From Morococcus cerebrosus (lineage in GTDB: Bacteria; Pseudomonadota; Gammaproteobacteria; Burkholderiales; Neisseriaceae): a DNA stretch of 64,000 bases. This document shows, in pieces, positions 34,098 through 42,811 of the stretch (position 1 is the stretch's first letter; each line of letters opens with the position of its first letter). The notes under the pieces are model-generated. The model saw nothing but the letters and a program-made list of their open reading frames with translations, did not search any database and had not been told where the DNA came from. The stretch is from assembly GCF_022749515.1 (NCBI RefSeq), contig NZ_CP094242.1, positions 1,116,001-1,180,000 on the forward strand, read 5' to 3'. Both the position numbers and the translations under genes were made by a program.

Positions 34098-35522
34098 TTA
34101 AAAATACCGCCGTTCTTTTAACACGGCTTCGATTTGCGTTTTCAAAACGGCTTTGAGGTTTTGATAGCCTTGAAACTCGTGTCGCAGTTCGTTGTGGTAA
34201 TCCGATTTCGGGGGAGTTGGGTTTTTATCCTTATTTAACAGCAAAATATAGTCTTTTCCCTTGCCTTTTGCGTATCCAAATTCGTATAGCACATTGGCAT
34301 TATTGGTGGTGATGTCGGCGATAAAAATCGAGCAGCGGTCTATTTTTTGGAAAATATCCTGTATCAAGTCGCCAGTTGGGGCATTTACCCGCATAATGGG
34401 GAATAATTGGACATTTAATCCGTGTTGAGCGGATAACTCAGTGCAAGTCTCCTCAATACTGGCATTATAGTCATCAACTGTGCTGTCATCGTAATACGGC
34501 ATTGCCACGAAAATTTTGATCTCGTTGCTGTAAATCTGCTCAAACAGATCAATCATACTTTGCGGATTGATATTTTGAAGTTGATACAAGCGGTTGCCTT
34601 TTATCCAGTTGATAAATGCGGTAAACCATTTTCCATTGTCTTTTACGGCAAAGATGCACATAACTGTCAGCAGACTAACCGAAAGATGATTTTTGATGTC
34701 TTCGCTGTTTGCGATGATATCTTCTACTTTGTGGATTTTTGACTTAATTGTAGCGGCGCTGCAATTTTCCCCTAAATGCTCGTTCAATAGTTCGGTAATA
34801 TTTTTGAGCAAACTGCAACGGCATTTTTCTTTTTTGCAAAATTCTGCGATATGCGGAATATGGTCAAAATCAATGGAATCAAACAAGTGCTTGGCAAGCA
34901 GGAAGCCCTCACCAAAATGCCTTCGTATTTCTCCATCTTCAAATTTGTCTTTTTGAAAAACGGCAAGCAGGTTTTCTTCAAGTGTTAGGGGTAGCCCACG
35001 GGAGTTGATATAATGGAAAATCACGCTTTGCTGTTTGTTATCCATATCATTGTCTGAAAACAAAATCAGGCAAAACGGAACTTGGTAATCCCGTTCGTCA
35101 GACTGATCTATGGCACTCAAGCGGTGGTTGCCGTCGATTCTGAGTAGCAGGCTTTCCTTTTCAATGGTAAACGAAGCCAGTTTTAGATTTTTAAATGCGC
35201 CTTTGCGGGATTTCGCTTCAGTGAGTGCAATATCAATCGGATAATTTTTCTTCTCCCCAATATTGAGTAATTGGGATTCATCTTGTGCCAAAGCAATCGG
35301 CGCATCACTGGCTAATCTGTGTCCGAGAATGATTTCAGGGAAAAACAGATATTCTCTCTGCCCCAAATAATATTTAATCTCCTCAATGTGCTGTTTGTTC
35401 AATTCCCGCTGATACGAAAATTCCGCACGGGAATGTTTTGCCAATTCTTTAATGCTGGCAAAGCCCCGCAGGCAGGTGAAGCCGCCTAACGAGCGTTCTA
35501 AAATACCTGTGAGCGTCATCAT
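34098..35522 (-). CDS. DGQHR/DndB-like domain fused to a TIR/nucleoside deoxyribosyltransferase-like domain
   Basis: A 474-residue protein. Residues of about 1-200 contain FPEIILGHRL and LLLRIDGNHRLSAID (the DGQHR-type box, here DGNHR at 130-134) plus YINSRGLPLTLEENL, a layout like DndB/DGQHR proteins linked to DNA modification systems. Residues of about 335-440 start IKIFVAMPYY and contain CSIFIADITTNNANVLYEFG then YAKGKGKDYILLL (Glu414), the core of TIR-like / deoxyribosyltransferase-like domains that cleave nucleotide glycosidic bonds such as in NAD. The start overlaps the hsdS stop by 4 bp, so it is translationally coupled to the methylase operon. Its function is unknown; a modification-linked abortive effector is my inference. 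Confidence 0.7.
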   Translation of the reverse strand: MMTLTGILERSLGGFTCLRGFASIKELAKHSRAEFSYQRELNKQHIEEIKYYLGQREYLFFPEIILGHRLASDAPIALAQDESQLLNIGEKKNYPIDIALTEAKSRKGAFKNLKLASFTIEKESLLLRIDGNHRLSAIDQSDERDYQVPFCLILFSDNDMDNKQQSVIFHYINSRGLPLTLEENLLAVFQKDKFEDGEIRRHFGEGFLLAKHLFDSIDFDHIPHIAEFCKKEKCRCSLLKNITELLNEHLGENCSAATIKSKIHKVEDIIANSEDIKNHLSVSLLTVMCIFAVKDNGKWFTAFINWIKGNRLYQLQNINPQSMIDLFEQIYSNEIKIFVAMPYYDDSTVDDYNASIEETCTELSAQHGLNVQLFPIMRVNAPTGDLIQDIFQKIDRCSIFIADITTNNANVLYEFGYAKGKGKDYILLLNKDKNPTPPKSDYHNELRHEFQGYQNLKAVLKTQIEAVLKERRYF

Positions 35523-36871
35523 TGTGCGCCTCCCAAAATCATCTGTTCAATCTCGGCTTTGGCTTGGCTTAAAAGCTGTTCGGCTTCGGCTTGCAGGGCC
35601 GTGGCTTGGGCTTTGATGGCTTGGATATGGGCGATGATTTTTTGTTGCGTGGGTTTGTCGGGCAAAGGAATGTTGAGTTTTGCCAAGTCGTTGGGGTAAA
35701 CGTGCGGCTGCCCTGCGCCTTTTTGCAACAAATAAATTTCCTGCTGTTTCACTTTCAGCACTTCTGCCAAAAATTCAGTGATCAGTTTATTTTCATCTTT
35801 GGAAAAAATGACCGTACAGTCAGAGGCAAAAATCGAGTAATCGTGATACCAGACATAGCCCGAATATGCACCGCTGGCACTGACGGTAATCACGTTGCCT
35901 TTGTGGTTGCAGACGTTGTGGCTGTACGGGCTGCTTTGTCCGCCTGCGATCACGGGGTAATCACCGCTGACGATGTCGTCTGAAGTAATGCTTTGCCCTT
36001 TTTGCAAAAAGGCGATGTTGTCCAAACGCTCATTGGGGTATTTGCCGCCTTCGATGCGGTAATGTTTGTTGAACTGGGTAAACGGGTCAAATGCACCCCC
36101 ACCCACTTCGCTCATCTGCACGGTAAATATACGGCTGTTTAGGCTGTTGTCGGTTTCGGGCAGGGTAATGCCCAGCTCGCCCAACAGGTAGTCGTTGATA
36201 CTGGTTAGCAGGGTTTGGGCTTGTTTTTGTTTACTGTTGCGTGCCAACAAGGCGTTTTCATAGATACGGATAATTTCGTCTTGAACGGCAAGCGGTGGGA
36301 TAACAATGGGAACAGGGGCTAACTGTTGATAATTGATGTTTTTCTGTGCCGCTTGCGGAGCTAAATCTTCCAAAAACGATTTGATGAATTTGAAATAGAT
36401 ATTGATGTATTCCAGTCGCAAATCATCGGATTTTGGCGTGAGTGCAATCAGACTGTCAGGGTAACAGGCGGGATAGTCCAAAATGGCGGTATCGCCGATA
36501 TTGGCTGCAATCGTTAGGATAACGGCTTTTTCTGTTTGTAGACGGCTGGTTTTCAAACCTAGTTTGTTTAAGGTTTGGCTATAAGTAATTTTTCCAGCAT
36601 TTTGGCTGGCTTTGACAATATCGCCTGTTTGGATAAACGGGTAATCTCCGCCGTATAGTTTGGGATCGTTTCTTGGTCGATGTCCAAAACGTCCCCGTTG
36701 CATATCGATACAATCCACCATTTTGCTGACGGTGTATTTTTTCTGTTTGGCAAAAATGAAATTGTGAATGGTCTGATAGTAAAGTGGATCAATCCGCCCC
36801 TCAATTTCAGACGACCTGACTAAAAACATCTCGCCGAAAGGCAGTTTTTCTGAAAAATCAAACGTTGCCAT
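35519..36871 (-). CDS. hsdS: Type I-like specificity subunit
   Basis: HsdS reads the DNA target for the methylase. The 450-residue protein has two target-recognition domains (about 40-200 and 265-425) joined by long helices. A first conserved helix is near 205-235 (QDEIIRIYENALLARNSKQKQ) and the second near the C-terminus (QQKIIAHIQAIKAQATALQ). The gene overlaps hsdM by 14 bp and the third gene by 4 bp. It contains a local-dialect DUS in frame (36806-36817) and another uptake core at 35975-35984, so the operon has lived in Neisseria. The recognition sequence cannot be read from the protein. Confidence 0.9.
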   Translation of the reverse strand: MATFDFSEKLPFGEMFLVRSSEIEGRIDPLYYQTIHNFIFAKQKKYTVSKMVDCIDMQRGRFGHRPRNDPKLYGGDYPFIQTGDIVKASQNAGKITYSQTLNKLGLKTSRLQTEKAVILTIAANIGDTAILDYPACYPDSLIALTPKSDDLRLEYINIYFKFIKSFLEDLAPQAAQKNINYQQLAPVPIVIPPLAVQDEIIRIYENALLARNSKQKQAQTLLTSINDYLLGELGITLPETDNSLNSRIFTVQMSEVGGGAFDPFTQFNKHYRIEGGKYPNERLDNIAFLQKGQSITSDDIVSGDYPVIAGGQSSPYSHNVCNHKGNVITVSASGAYSGYVWYHDYSIFASDCTVIFSKDENKLITEFLAEVLKVKQQEIYLLQKGAGQPHVYPNDLAKLNIPLPDKPTQQKIIAHIQAIKAQATALQAEAEQLLSQAKAEIEQMILGGAQ

Positions 36872-39020
36872 GGTTCACCTCCTCGATAAAGCGGGCGAGT
36901 TCGGCGGCGATGGTGTCCAACTCGTTAATTGGGGTGTCTTTGCCCGTAGCGTCGTAGCCGATTTGTTCGGCAATCGCCATAAAAATCGGGTAGTCGGGAA
37001 GCTGACGGCGTTTTTCTTGTAGATATTCTTCAATCATTCGCTCTTTCAGTTCGTTAACTTTATCGCTGTATCCGCTGCTAATTTCGCTTTTCCATTCTTT
37101 ATAGGCGTCGGTTTTTTTGAATTCGGCGAGTGTTCCGCTGTATTTGATACCGGTAGCATTTTTAAGTATGCTTTTTTTCTCGTTATCCCAGTCTTTGAGT
37201 TGGTTGATGTAGCGGTGGCGATTTTTTAAGGCGTTTTGAATATCGAGCTTCAGGGTTTTAATGCGTTCACTTTCGGCTTTGGGATATTTGCGTAAAAACA
37301 TAACGCTGCTTTTTACGCCTGCGCCGGTGGCGGTAAAGGCGGTCTGCGGCAGGCTGACCACAGCGATAATGCGGAAGTCAGTTTCGATTTGGTCACGCAC
37401 GTATTGCAGGCTGCTGTTGGTCAAAATGCCGTCAGGGATGACGATGGCGAGATAGCCACCCTCTTTGAGGAAGTTGCGGCATTGTTCGATAAACAGGATT
37501 TCGGTTTTTTGGCTTTCCCGGTTTTGTACGCCGCTGTTTTTGATGTCTAGCCAAGAAACGTCGCTCATGCCAAAGCTGTAAGTTGCAAGATAGGCTTGTT
37601 CAGTTTGTTTAACGATGCTGCCGAAAGGCGGATTGGTGATGATGAAATCAAAGTGGTTGTATTTGAAACCCAGGTTGTTGCTTTGATTTTGCAGCGCTTT
37701 GTCGCTAAGCAAGCCGTCGGCAGTGATGATATTGGTATGGCCATCATCATGAATAATCATGTTCATTTTGGCGGCACGGCTGATTTGTTCATTGATTTCG
37801 ATGCCGTAAAGTTTTTTTTCGGCAAAATCGTGCCAGTGGCGGAAGTGATCAGCGCTGCCTTCGCTGTAGTATTCGTCGGCTTCTCGGCGCACTTTGTCTA
37901 ATGCGTGCAGCAAAAAGCCGCCGCTGCCACAACTGGTATCCAGCACAAAATGGTCGTGGCTGATGGGCAGGACATCCACGATGAATTTCACAATGCGGCG
38001 CGGGGTGAAATATTGTCCGAAGCTGCCGCGAAAGAAGGAATCCATAAAGGTTTCAAAGGCGCGACCTTTGCTATCAAGGTCGGTTTTGCTCAGGTTTACG
38101 TCTTGCAGGTAGCCGACGATGGTGCGCACGCGCTCGGGCGTGAGGCGGATATTGTCTTTAAATACTTCGGCATCTTTCAGACGGCCCTCTTCATAAAGAC
38201 CGGTAACGCGCTTGAATAATTCTTGTGTATTCTGCGCACGGTTCTTCTGCTGCTGTGTTTCGCTGCCCGCACCTTCATCTGCGGTAAGGATGATTTGAAA
38301 ATCATAGGGCTCGCCATTTTTGCGCGGTTTGCGCTCGTCCCAGATTTTGCAGAAGATGAGTTTGTCGAGTTCGTCAAAGGCCTCGGAAGGATTGAGCTGG
38401 CCGCCTGCCCACAGGGCGTTGTGGGCTTGTTTGAAACGGCGGGTAAGGTCGGCTTCGTCCACAATCTGCAAATCGAAAAACTGCTGTTTGCCTGCGCCGC
38501 TGTTTTGTGTTGCGCCTTTAACGTATTTGTATGGGGCGAGTTTGTTTACACCGAAAGGCGGGATATCGGGTAGGGTGGAGCGGCTGTTGCGGTTTTTATC
38601 AACGGAAAAATATTCGTTTCTGATGGAAGATGTTACCCATACATATTTGACGTTGTTGGGCAAGGCAAAGGCGTAGGAATAGGCTTGTTCGACTGCTTGG
38701 ATAAATTCGGCTTCGCTGACTTCGGCCTTTTTGCATTCCACCAAAATATGCGGCATCAGGCACTCGTCATCACGATAAACCACAATGTCCGCTTCTTTTT
38801 TCTCCGACCCCATGGTTACGGACACGAAATTGCGGACACGCTTTTGGGGATAGCCATATTGGAGGATCAGGCGGCAATAGGCTTCGGCTTGAACTTTTTC
38901 TTCAGGATTACTGAAATTGCGGGAACGTTGTTCAAAGACGTATTCGATACGGTCGGCATCGGTCAGACGGATAAGGTTGGCTTGAATGCCTTGTTTGATA
39001 AAGTCAGTTGTTTGGTTCAT
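36858..39020 (-). CDS. Nuclease-methyltransferase fusion, HsdM-like (BcgI-type layout)
   Basis: 720 residues. The methylase half has GQYFTP (334-339), the SAM motif LDTSCGSGGF (359-368) and the catalytic NPPF (462-465) for N6-adenine methylation, as in HsdM. The N-terminal about 200 residues match the HsdR N-terminal (PD-(D/E)xK) nuclease type: RILQYGYP-like LILQYGYPQKRVRN, EADIVVY (Asp78) and LVECKK (Glu95, Lys97). No helicase/translocase HsdR gene lies in the window. Restriction and modification would then be on one chain with a separate HsdS, as in BcgI. A meningococcal-type uptake core (GCCGTCTGAA) is in frame at 38176-38185. Cleavage activity is inferred from residues only. Confidence 0.85.
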   Translation of the reverse strand: MNQTTDFIKQGIQANLIRLTDADRIEYVFEQRSRNFSNPEEKVQAEAYCRLILQYGYPQKRVRNFVSVTMGSEKKEADIVVYRDDECLMPHILVECKKAEVSEAEFIQAVEQAYSYAFALPNNVKYVWVTSSIRNEYFSVDKNRNSRSTLPDIPPFGVNKLAPYKYVKGATQNSGAGKQQFFDLQIVDEADLTRRFKQAHNALWAGGQLNPSEAFDELDKLIFCKIWDERKPRKNGEPYDFQIILTADEGAGSETQQQKNRAQNTQELFKRVTGLYEEGRLKDAEVFKDNIRLTPERVRTIVGYLQDVNLSKTDLDSKGRAFETFMDSFFRGSFGQYFTPRRIVKFIVDVLPISHDHFVLDTSCGSGGFLLHALDKVRREADEYYSEGSADHFRHWHDFAEKKLYGIEINEQISRAAKMNMIIHDDGHTNIITADGLLSDKALQNQSNNLGFKYNHFDFIITNPPFGSIVKQTEQAYLATYSFGMSDVSWLDIKNSGVQNRESQKTEILFIEQCRNFLKEGGYLAIVIPDGILTNSSLQYVRDQIETDFRIIAVVSLPQTAFTATGAGVKSSVMFLRKYPKAESERIKTLKLDIQNALKNRHRYINQLKDWDNEKKSILKNATGIKYSGTLAEFKKTDAYKEWKSEISSGYSDKVNELKERMIEEYLQEKRRQLPDYPIFMAIAEQIGYDATGKDTPINELDTIAAELARFIEEVNHGNV

Positions 39021-39130
39021 ATTAAAATCCTGTATGAGTAGGGCGGTTTGCGCGATATTTTAGCCAAGAAGAGATTACTGGGATGGGATACTTATATTTG
39101 ACCTACACGGTTTCAGATTTTCAGGCTGCC

Positions 39131-40561
39131 TTATTTGTCCGCCGCAAAACCTCCGCCAAAGGCGGTATTTAACGCCAGCCACGCGGTAAATAGCTTCGCC
39201 TGTGCCTGCGCCAGTTGCGCTTCGTTTTGCAGGGTTTCGTCCTGCGCGGCGAGCCAGTCAAGCTTGTTGTCCAACCCCGCGCGGTAGCGGCTTTGCGCGG
39301 CGGCGGCGTTTTTGCGGGCCAGCGCGGTCATTTCGGTTTGGTCGCGCACGGCTGCGGCAGCGGTTTCGTATTGCGTCAGCGCGTCGGCCGCCTCGCGCAG
39401 GGCGGTGTAAACGTTTTTGTTGTAACGCGCCGCCTGCTCGTCAAACTCGGCTTCCTTGCGCGACAGGTTCGCCCGCAACGTGCCGGAAGTAAAAATCGGC
39501 AGGCTCACGCTCGGCAGCAGTCCGGCGAGAAACGACGACGAATGCGGCAGGTTGCCGATTTCCACATTGGACAAGCCGGCCAGCGCCTTGATGGTAATGT
39601 TCGGATAAAACTCGGTTTTCGCGCTGGCAACCAGATGGCGGCGGGCGGTCAGTGCCTCGCGCTGCGCCGCCAAATCGGGGCGTTTGCCGAGCAAATCGGC
39701 GGTGAGCTGCGACACGGGCGGTGCGGGGGTGGTGGTGGCGGGATTGGGCGTGAAAGTGTCCAACGCCTGCGCCGGTTGTCCTGTCAGCGCGGCAAGCGCG
39801 TGGCGCACTTGGGCAATATTGCCGTCCAAATCTGACAAGGCAGCCTGAAAACGGCTGTTGCCCTGTTGCACGGCATAGAGTTTGCTCGGTGCAAGTTGTC
39901 CTGCGCGAATCAGCTCGCGCACCACCTGCTCGCGTTCGCGATTCAACTGCGCCCGCTGCGCCACGCGCTGCCGCGTTTCCAGCAGCAACTGCCATTGGCG
40001 GTAATACGTCGCCACGCCCTGCGCCAGCAGCAGCCGCGTCTGCGCGATTTCGTATTCCACGGCGCGTTGCTGCCCCAGTGCGGCTTCCAGCTGGTGCTTG
40101 TATTTGCCGAACACATCGGGCGACCATTGCCCTTGCAGTTGCAGCGATTCATAGGTGATATTGGTGCCGTGGTCGCCCAGCAGCCGCTTTTCCAAATCGC
40201 TGATGAGTTCGGGCTTCTCGCGCTCGTTTACGCCGTCGCGGTGCAGCAGTGCGCCGCTCAGCCCCAATCCAATCTTCACGCCGCGCTGCGAATCCGCCAA
40301 ATCCGCCCCCGCCTGCGCCTGCCGCAAGCGCGCCTGTGCCGCCGCCAAATCGGGCGAGCGCGCGAGGGCGGTGTCAATCAGGCTGTCGAGCTTGGCATCG
40401 TTGAGCGCACGCCACCATTGCGGCGCAATCGGTGGTTGCGGTGCGGTGGAAAGACCGAGTGTTTCGGCAGTTTCCACGGCGGCGGGGGTGTGCTTGGGAT
40501 GAGTGGCGCAGCCCGAAAACAGTGCGGCACAGAGGAAAAATAAAGGGAAGCGTTTGAACAT
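39131..40561 (-). CDS. Outer-membrane efflux lipoprotein (NodT/TolC family)
   Basis: The outer-membrane channel for the efflux pump. The frame is open further upstream, but the ATG at 40561 gives a lipoprotein signal MFKRFPLFFLCAALFSGC (lipobox LFSGC). The product is 476 residues. TolC-type repeats are visible: LARSPDLAAAQARLRQAQA and the second-half GKRPDLAAQREALTARRHLV. The last gene bases overlap a Kingella-dialect uptake sequence (39120-39131), and another lies inside it (39838-39849). It must once have been contiguous with the MFS gene; a 5-kb restriction operon now separates them. Confidence 0.9.
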   Translation of the reverse strand: MFKRFPLFFLCAALFSGCATHPKHTPAAVETAETLGLSTAPQPPIAPQWWRALNDAKLDSLIDTALARSPDLAAAQARLRQAQAGADLADSQRGVKIGLGLSGALLHRDGVNEREKPELISDLEKRLLGDHGTNITYESLQLQGQWSPDVFGKYKHQLEAALGQQRAVEYEIAQTRLLLAQGVATYYRQWQLLLETRQRVAQRAQLNREREQVVRELIRAGQLAPSKLYAVQQGNSRFQAALSDLDGNIAQVRHALAALTGQPAQALDTFTPNPATTTPAPPVSQLTADLLGKRPDLAAQREALTARRHLVASAKTEFYPNITIKALAGLSNVEIGNLPHSSSFLAGLLPSVSLPIFTSGTLRANLSRKEAEFDEQAARYNKNVYTALREAADALTQYETAAAAVRDQTEMTALARKNAAAAQSRYRAGLDNKLDWLAAQDETLQNEAQLAQAQAKLFTAWLALNTAFGGGFAADK

Positions 40562-41665
40562 TTTGAAATATATATAAACAGGAATCGGGATGATTATAAC
40601 GAAAAACGTATCGGGCGGTGGTTGGAAAACTTCAACGCAAAAGGCAGAGACCTTTGCAAAATTTCTTTTCCTCCAACAACCGAAACCCAAAAACAGGTTT
40701 TCGGCTGTTTTCTCCCCCAATCACTCCTAATTTTACCCAAATACCCCCTTAATCCTCCCCGGATACCTGATAATAAGGCATCCGGACCGCCTTTTAGGCG
40801 CAAACAGGCACACTTAGCCTGTTGGCGGCTTTCAAAAGGTTCAAACACATCGCCTTCAGATGGCTTTGCGCACTCACTTTAATCTGCCCGAAATAGGCTG
40901 CCCGGGCATAGCGGAATTTACGGTGCAGCGTACCGAAGCTCTGTTAGACCACATAACGGGTTTTCGATAAATACCGGTTACGCTTCGTTTGATTTTCCGT
41001 CAGCGGACGGTTGCGGTGGGCTTTGCGCATAATGCCGTCTAACAACTGATGGTCTTCCAGATGTTGCCGGTTTTCCTTACTGTCGTAGCCTTTATCGGCA
41101 TAGACGGTCGTACCTTCGGCAATGCCTTCCAACAAAGGGGACAGATGGTTGCACTCATGGGTATTGGCAGGAGTGATGTGCAGTTTCTCGATATAGCCTT
41201 CCTCATCGGTACGGGTATGTTGTTTGTAACCGAGTTTGTAGAGGCCGTTTTTCTTTGTCCAGCGGGCATCTTTATCCTTACTCGGTGTGGTTTGGCCGCT
41301 GACTTGTCCTTCTTCATCGACTTCTATGGCCTGACGCTGTTTGCTGCCGGCGGTTTGAATAATGGTGGCGTCAATGACGGCGGCGGATGCCTTCTCTACT
41401 TTTAGGTTTTTCTCGGCCAGTTGTCGGTTAATCAGTTCCAGCAATTCGGACAGGGTGTCGTCTTGCGCCAGCCAGTTACGGTAGCGGCATAAGGTGCTGT
41501 AATCGGGGATGCTCAGTTCGTCAAAGCGGCAAAACAGGTTGAAATCGATGCGGGTGATGAGGCTGTGTTCGAGTTCGGGATCGGAGAGGCTGTGCCATTG
41601 TCCGAGCAGGACGGCTTTGAACATGGACAACAGGGGATAGGCGGGACGGCCGCGGTGGTCTCTAA

Positions 41666-42507
41666 GAACGTGTTCATTGTCTCAGCCTCTGCTGTAAACT
41701 ATCGGCATGAACAGAAAAACCTACCCAAGCGATATCAGTCGCGAGCAATTTGCGCCTCTCCTTCCCCTGCTGGAAAGTGCCCGTAAACGCACAGCGCCAC
41801 GCCAGGTGGACTTGTACGATGTCTTTTGTGCCATTCTCTACCTGCAACGCACTGGCTGCTCCTGGCACGCTTTGCCGGGCGACTTCCCCAAATGGCGCAC
41901 CGTGCATTCCTACTTCCAGAGATGGACCGAACCACGCGAGAGTGGCATCAGCATCCTTGAGGAAGCATTAAAAAAATCAGGTAGTTGCGGAGCGCCGCAA
42001 GCAGGGGCGCCATGAAGCAACTACTTTCCTGATTATTGATGCGCAGAGTGTGAAGAACACGGATACCGCCATGGAAAAAGGCTACGATGCGGGCAAGAAG
42101 GTTAGCGGTATCAAGCGACATATAGCGGTTGACACGCAAGGTTTGCCGCATGCCCTTGCGGTAACGACGGCGGATGTTACGGATAGAAAAGGCTGCCTGG
42201 TGGCATTGGAACGTGGGCGGGATAATCTTGGTGCGATACAAAAAATCCTTGCTGACGGTGGTTACACGGGTAAGGCATTTGCTTCGTCGGTACAGGAGTT
42301 GATTGGTGCGGAGGTAGAGATTGCCAAACGAAACGAATTGCACCGTTTTGCAGTATTGCCGAAGCGATGGGTAGTAGAGCGCAGCTTTTCCTGGTTGGAA
42401 AAGAACAGGCGGCTTTGGAAAAACTGCGAGCGTAAGTTGAGTACCAGTCTGCAAATGGTAGCTTTGGCTTTCTTGGGAGTCCTGCTACGAAGACTATGAA
42501 CACGCTC
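41666..42507 (+). mobile_element. Nested IS5-family element (IS427-like group)
   Basis: 842 bp with ends GAACGTGTTCATTGTCT and, inverted, GAGCGTGTTCATAGTCT. It is flanked by TAA duplications (41663-41665 and 42508-42510) inside the IS1106-like transposase. Removing it with one TAA restores the host frame (RTRYLRDHRGR). Confidence 0.88.
41707..42499 (+). CDS. IS5-family transposase in two overlapping frames
   Basis: The first frame (41707-42015) is the N-terminal part (MNRKTYPSDISREQFAPLLP, YDVFCAILYLQRTGCSWHALPGDFP). The second frame, open through 42499, gives LIIDAQSVKNTD, DGGYTGKAF and RWVVERSFSWLEKNRRLWKN, the DDE core. The switch is at TTAAAAAAATCAGG (near 41970). In this IS group the two frames are commonly joined by ribosomal or transcriptional slippage at A-rich runs. 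The element may thus be active, although simple frameshift decay is possible. Confidence 0.8.
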
Positions 42508-42811
42508 TAAGGTAACGGGTTCTTTGACGATTCAGGTATTGTTCGATCGGCTGCCAATCAATCACCTGATCCAACTTCAATAATGGGAAGCGGTCGATGT
42601 GTTTGGCGATCATGGCTTGTGCGGTTTGCTGGAAGAAGGTGCTCATGAGAAATCCCCTAAATGTCTTGGTGGGAATTTAGGGGATTTTGGGGGATTTTGC
42701 AAAGGTCTCAATCCGCCTGTGTCAATAAAAGTGTAAAAAAGAGAAACCTTATTTTATAAGGTTTCTCTCATTTTTTTGTGTTATATTTTACAATATTTAA
42801 TTATATGTAAC

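Larger units (their letters stand above)
40794..42646 (-). pseudogene. IS1106-like transposase, broken by an insertion and a nonsense codon
   Basis: Starts MSTFFQQTAQAMIAKHIDRF at 42646. It runs to LNRQRTRYLR, is interrupted by the nested element, resumes with DHRGRPAYPLLSMFKAVLLG and continues with the DDE parts AAVIDATIIQ, VYADKGYDS and YLSKTRYVV. There a TAA replaces the Glu codon of the usual VVEQSFGTLHR; the reading after it (QSFGTLHRKFRYARAAYFG) is still clear and ends at 40794. Doubly inactivated. Confidence 0.88.
40647..42709 (-). mobile_element. IS1106-like IS5-family element, interrupted by another IS
   Basis: Ends GAGACCTTTGCAAAATTTCT and, inverted, GAGACCTTTGCAAAATCCCC. The 2063-bp span includes an 842-bp second element; without it and its duplication the host element is about 1.2 kb. 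The right end carries half of the MITE palindrome found at 29842. It sits between the efflux operon and ssb. Confidence 0.85.

Noticed and set aside
36858..37457. Possible frameshift in hsdM near its 3' end
   Set aside because: The frame is continuous over 720 residues and overlaps hsdS in the usual way.
34098..39020. Classical type I restriction-modification locus
   Set aside because: Rejected as classical because no HsdR helicase gene is present and a nuclease-like domain is fused to the methylase.
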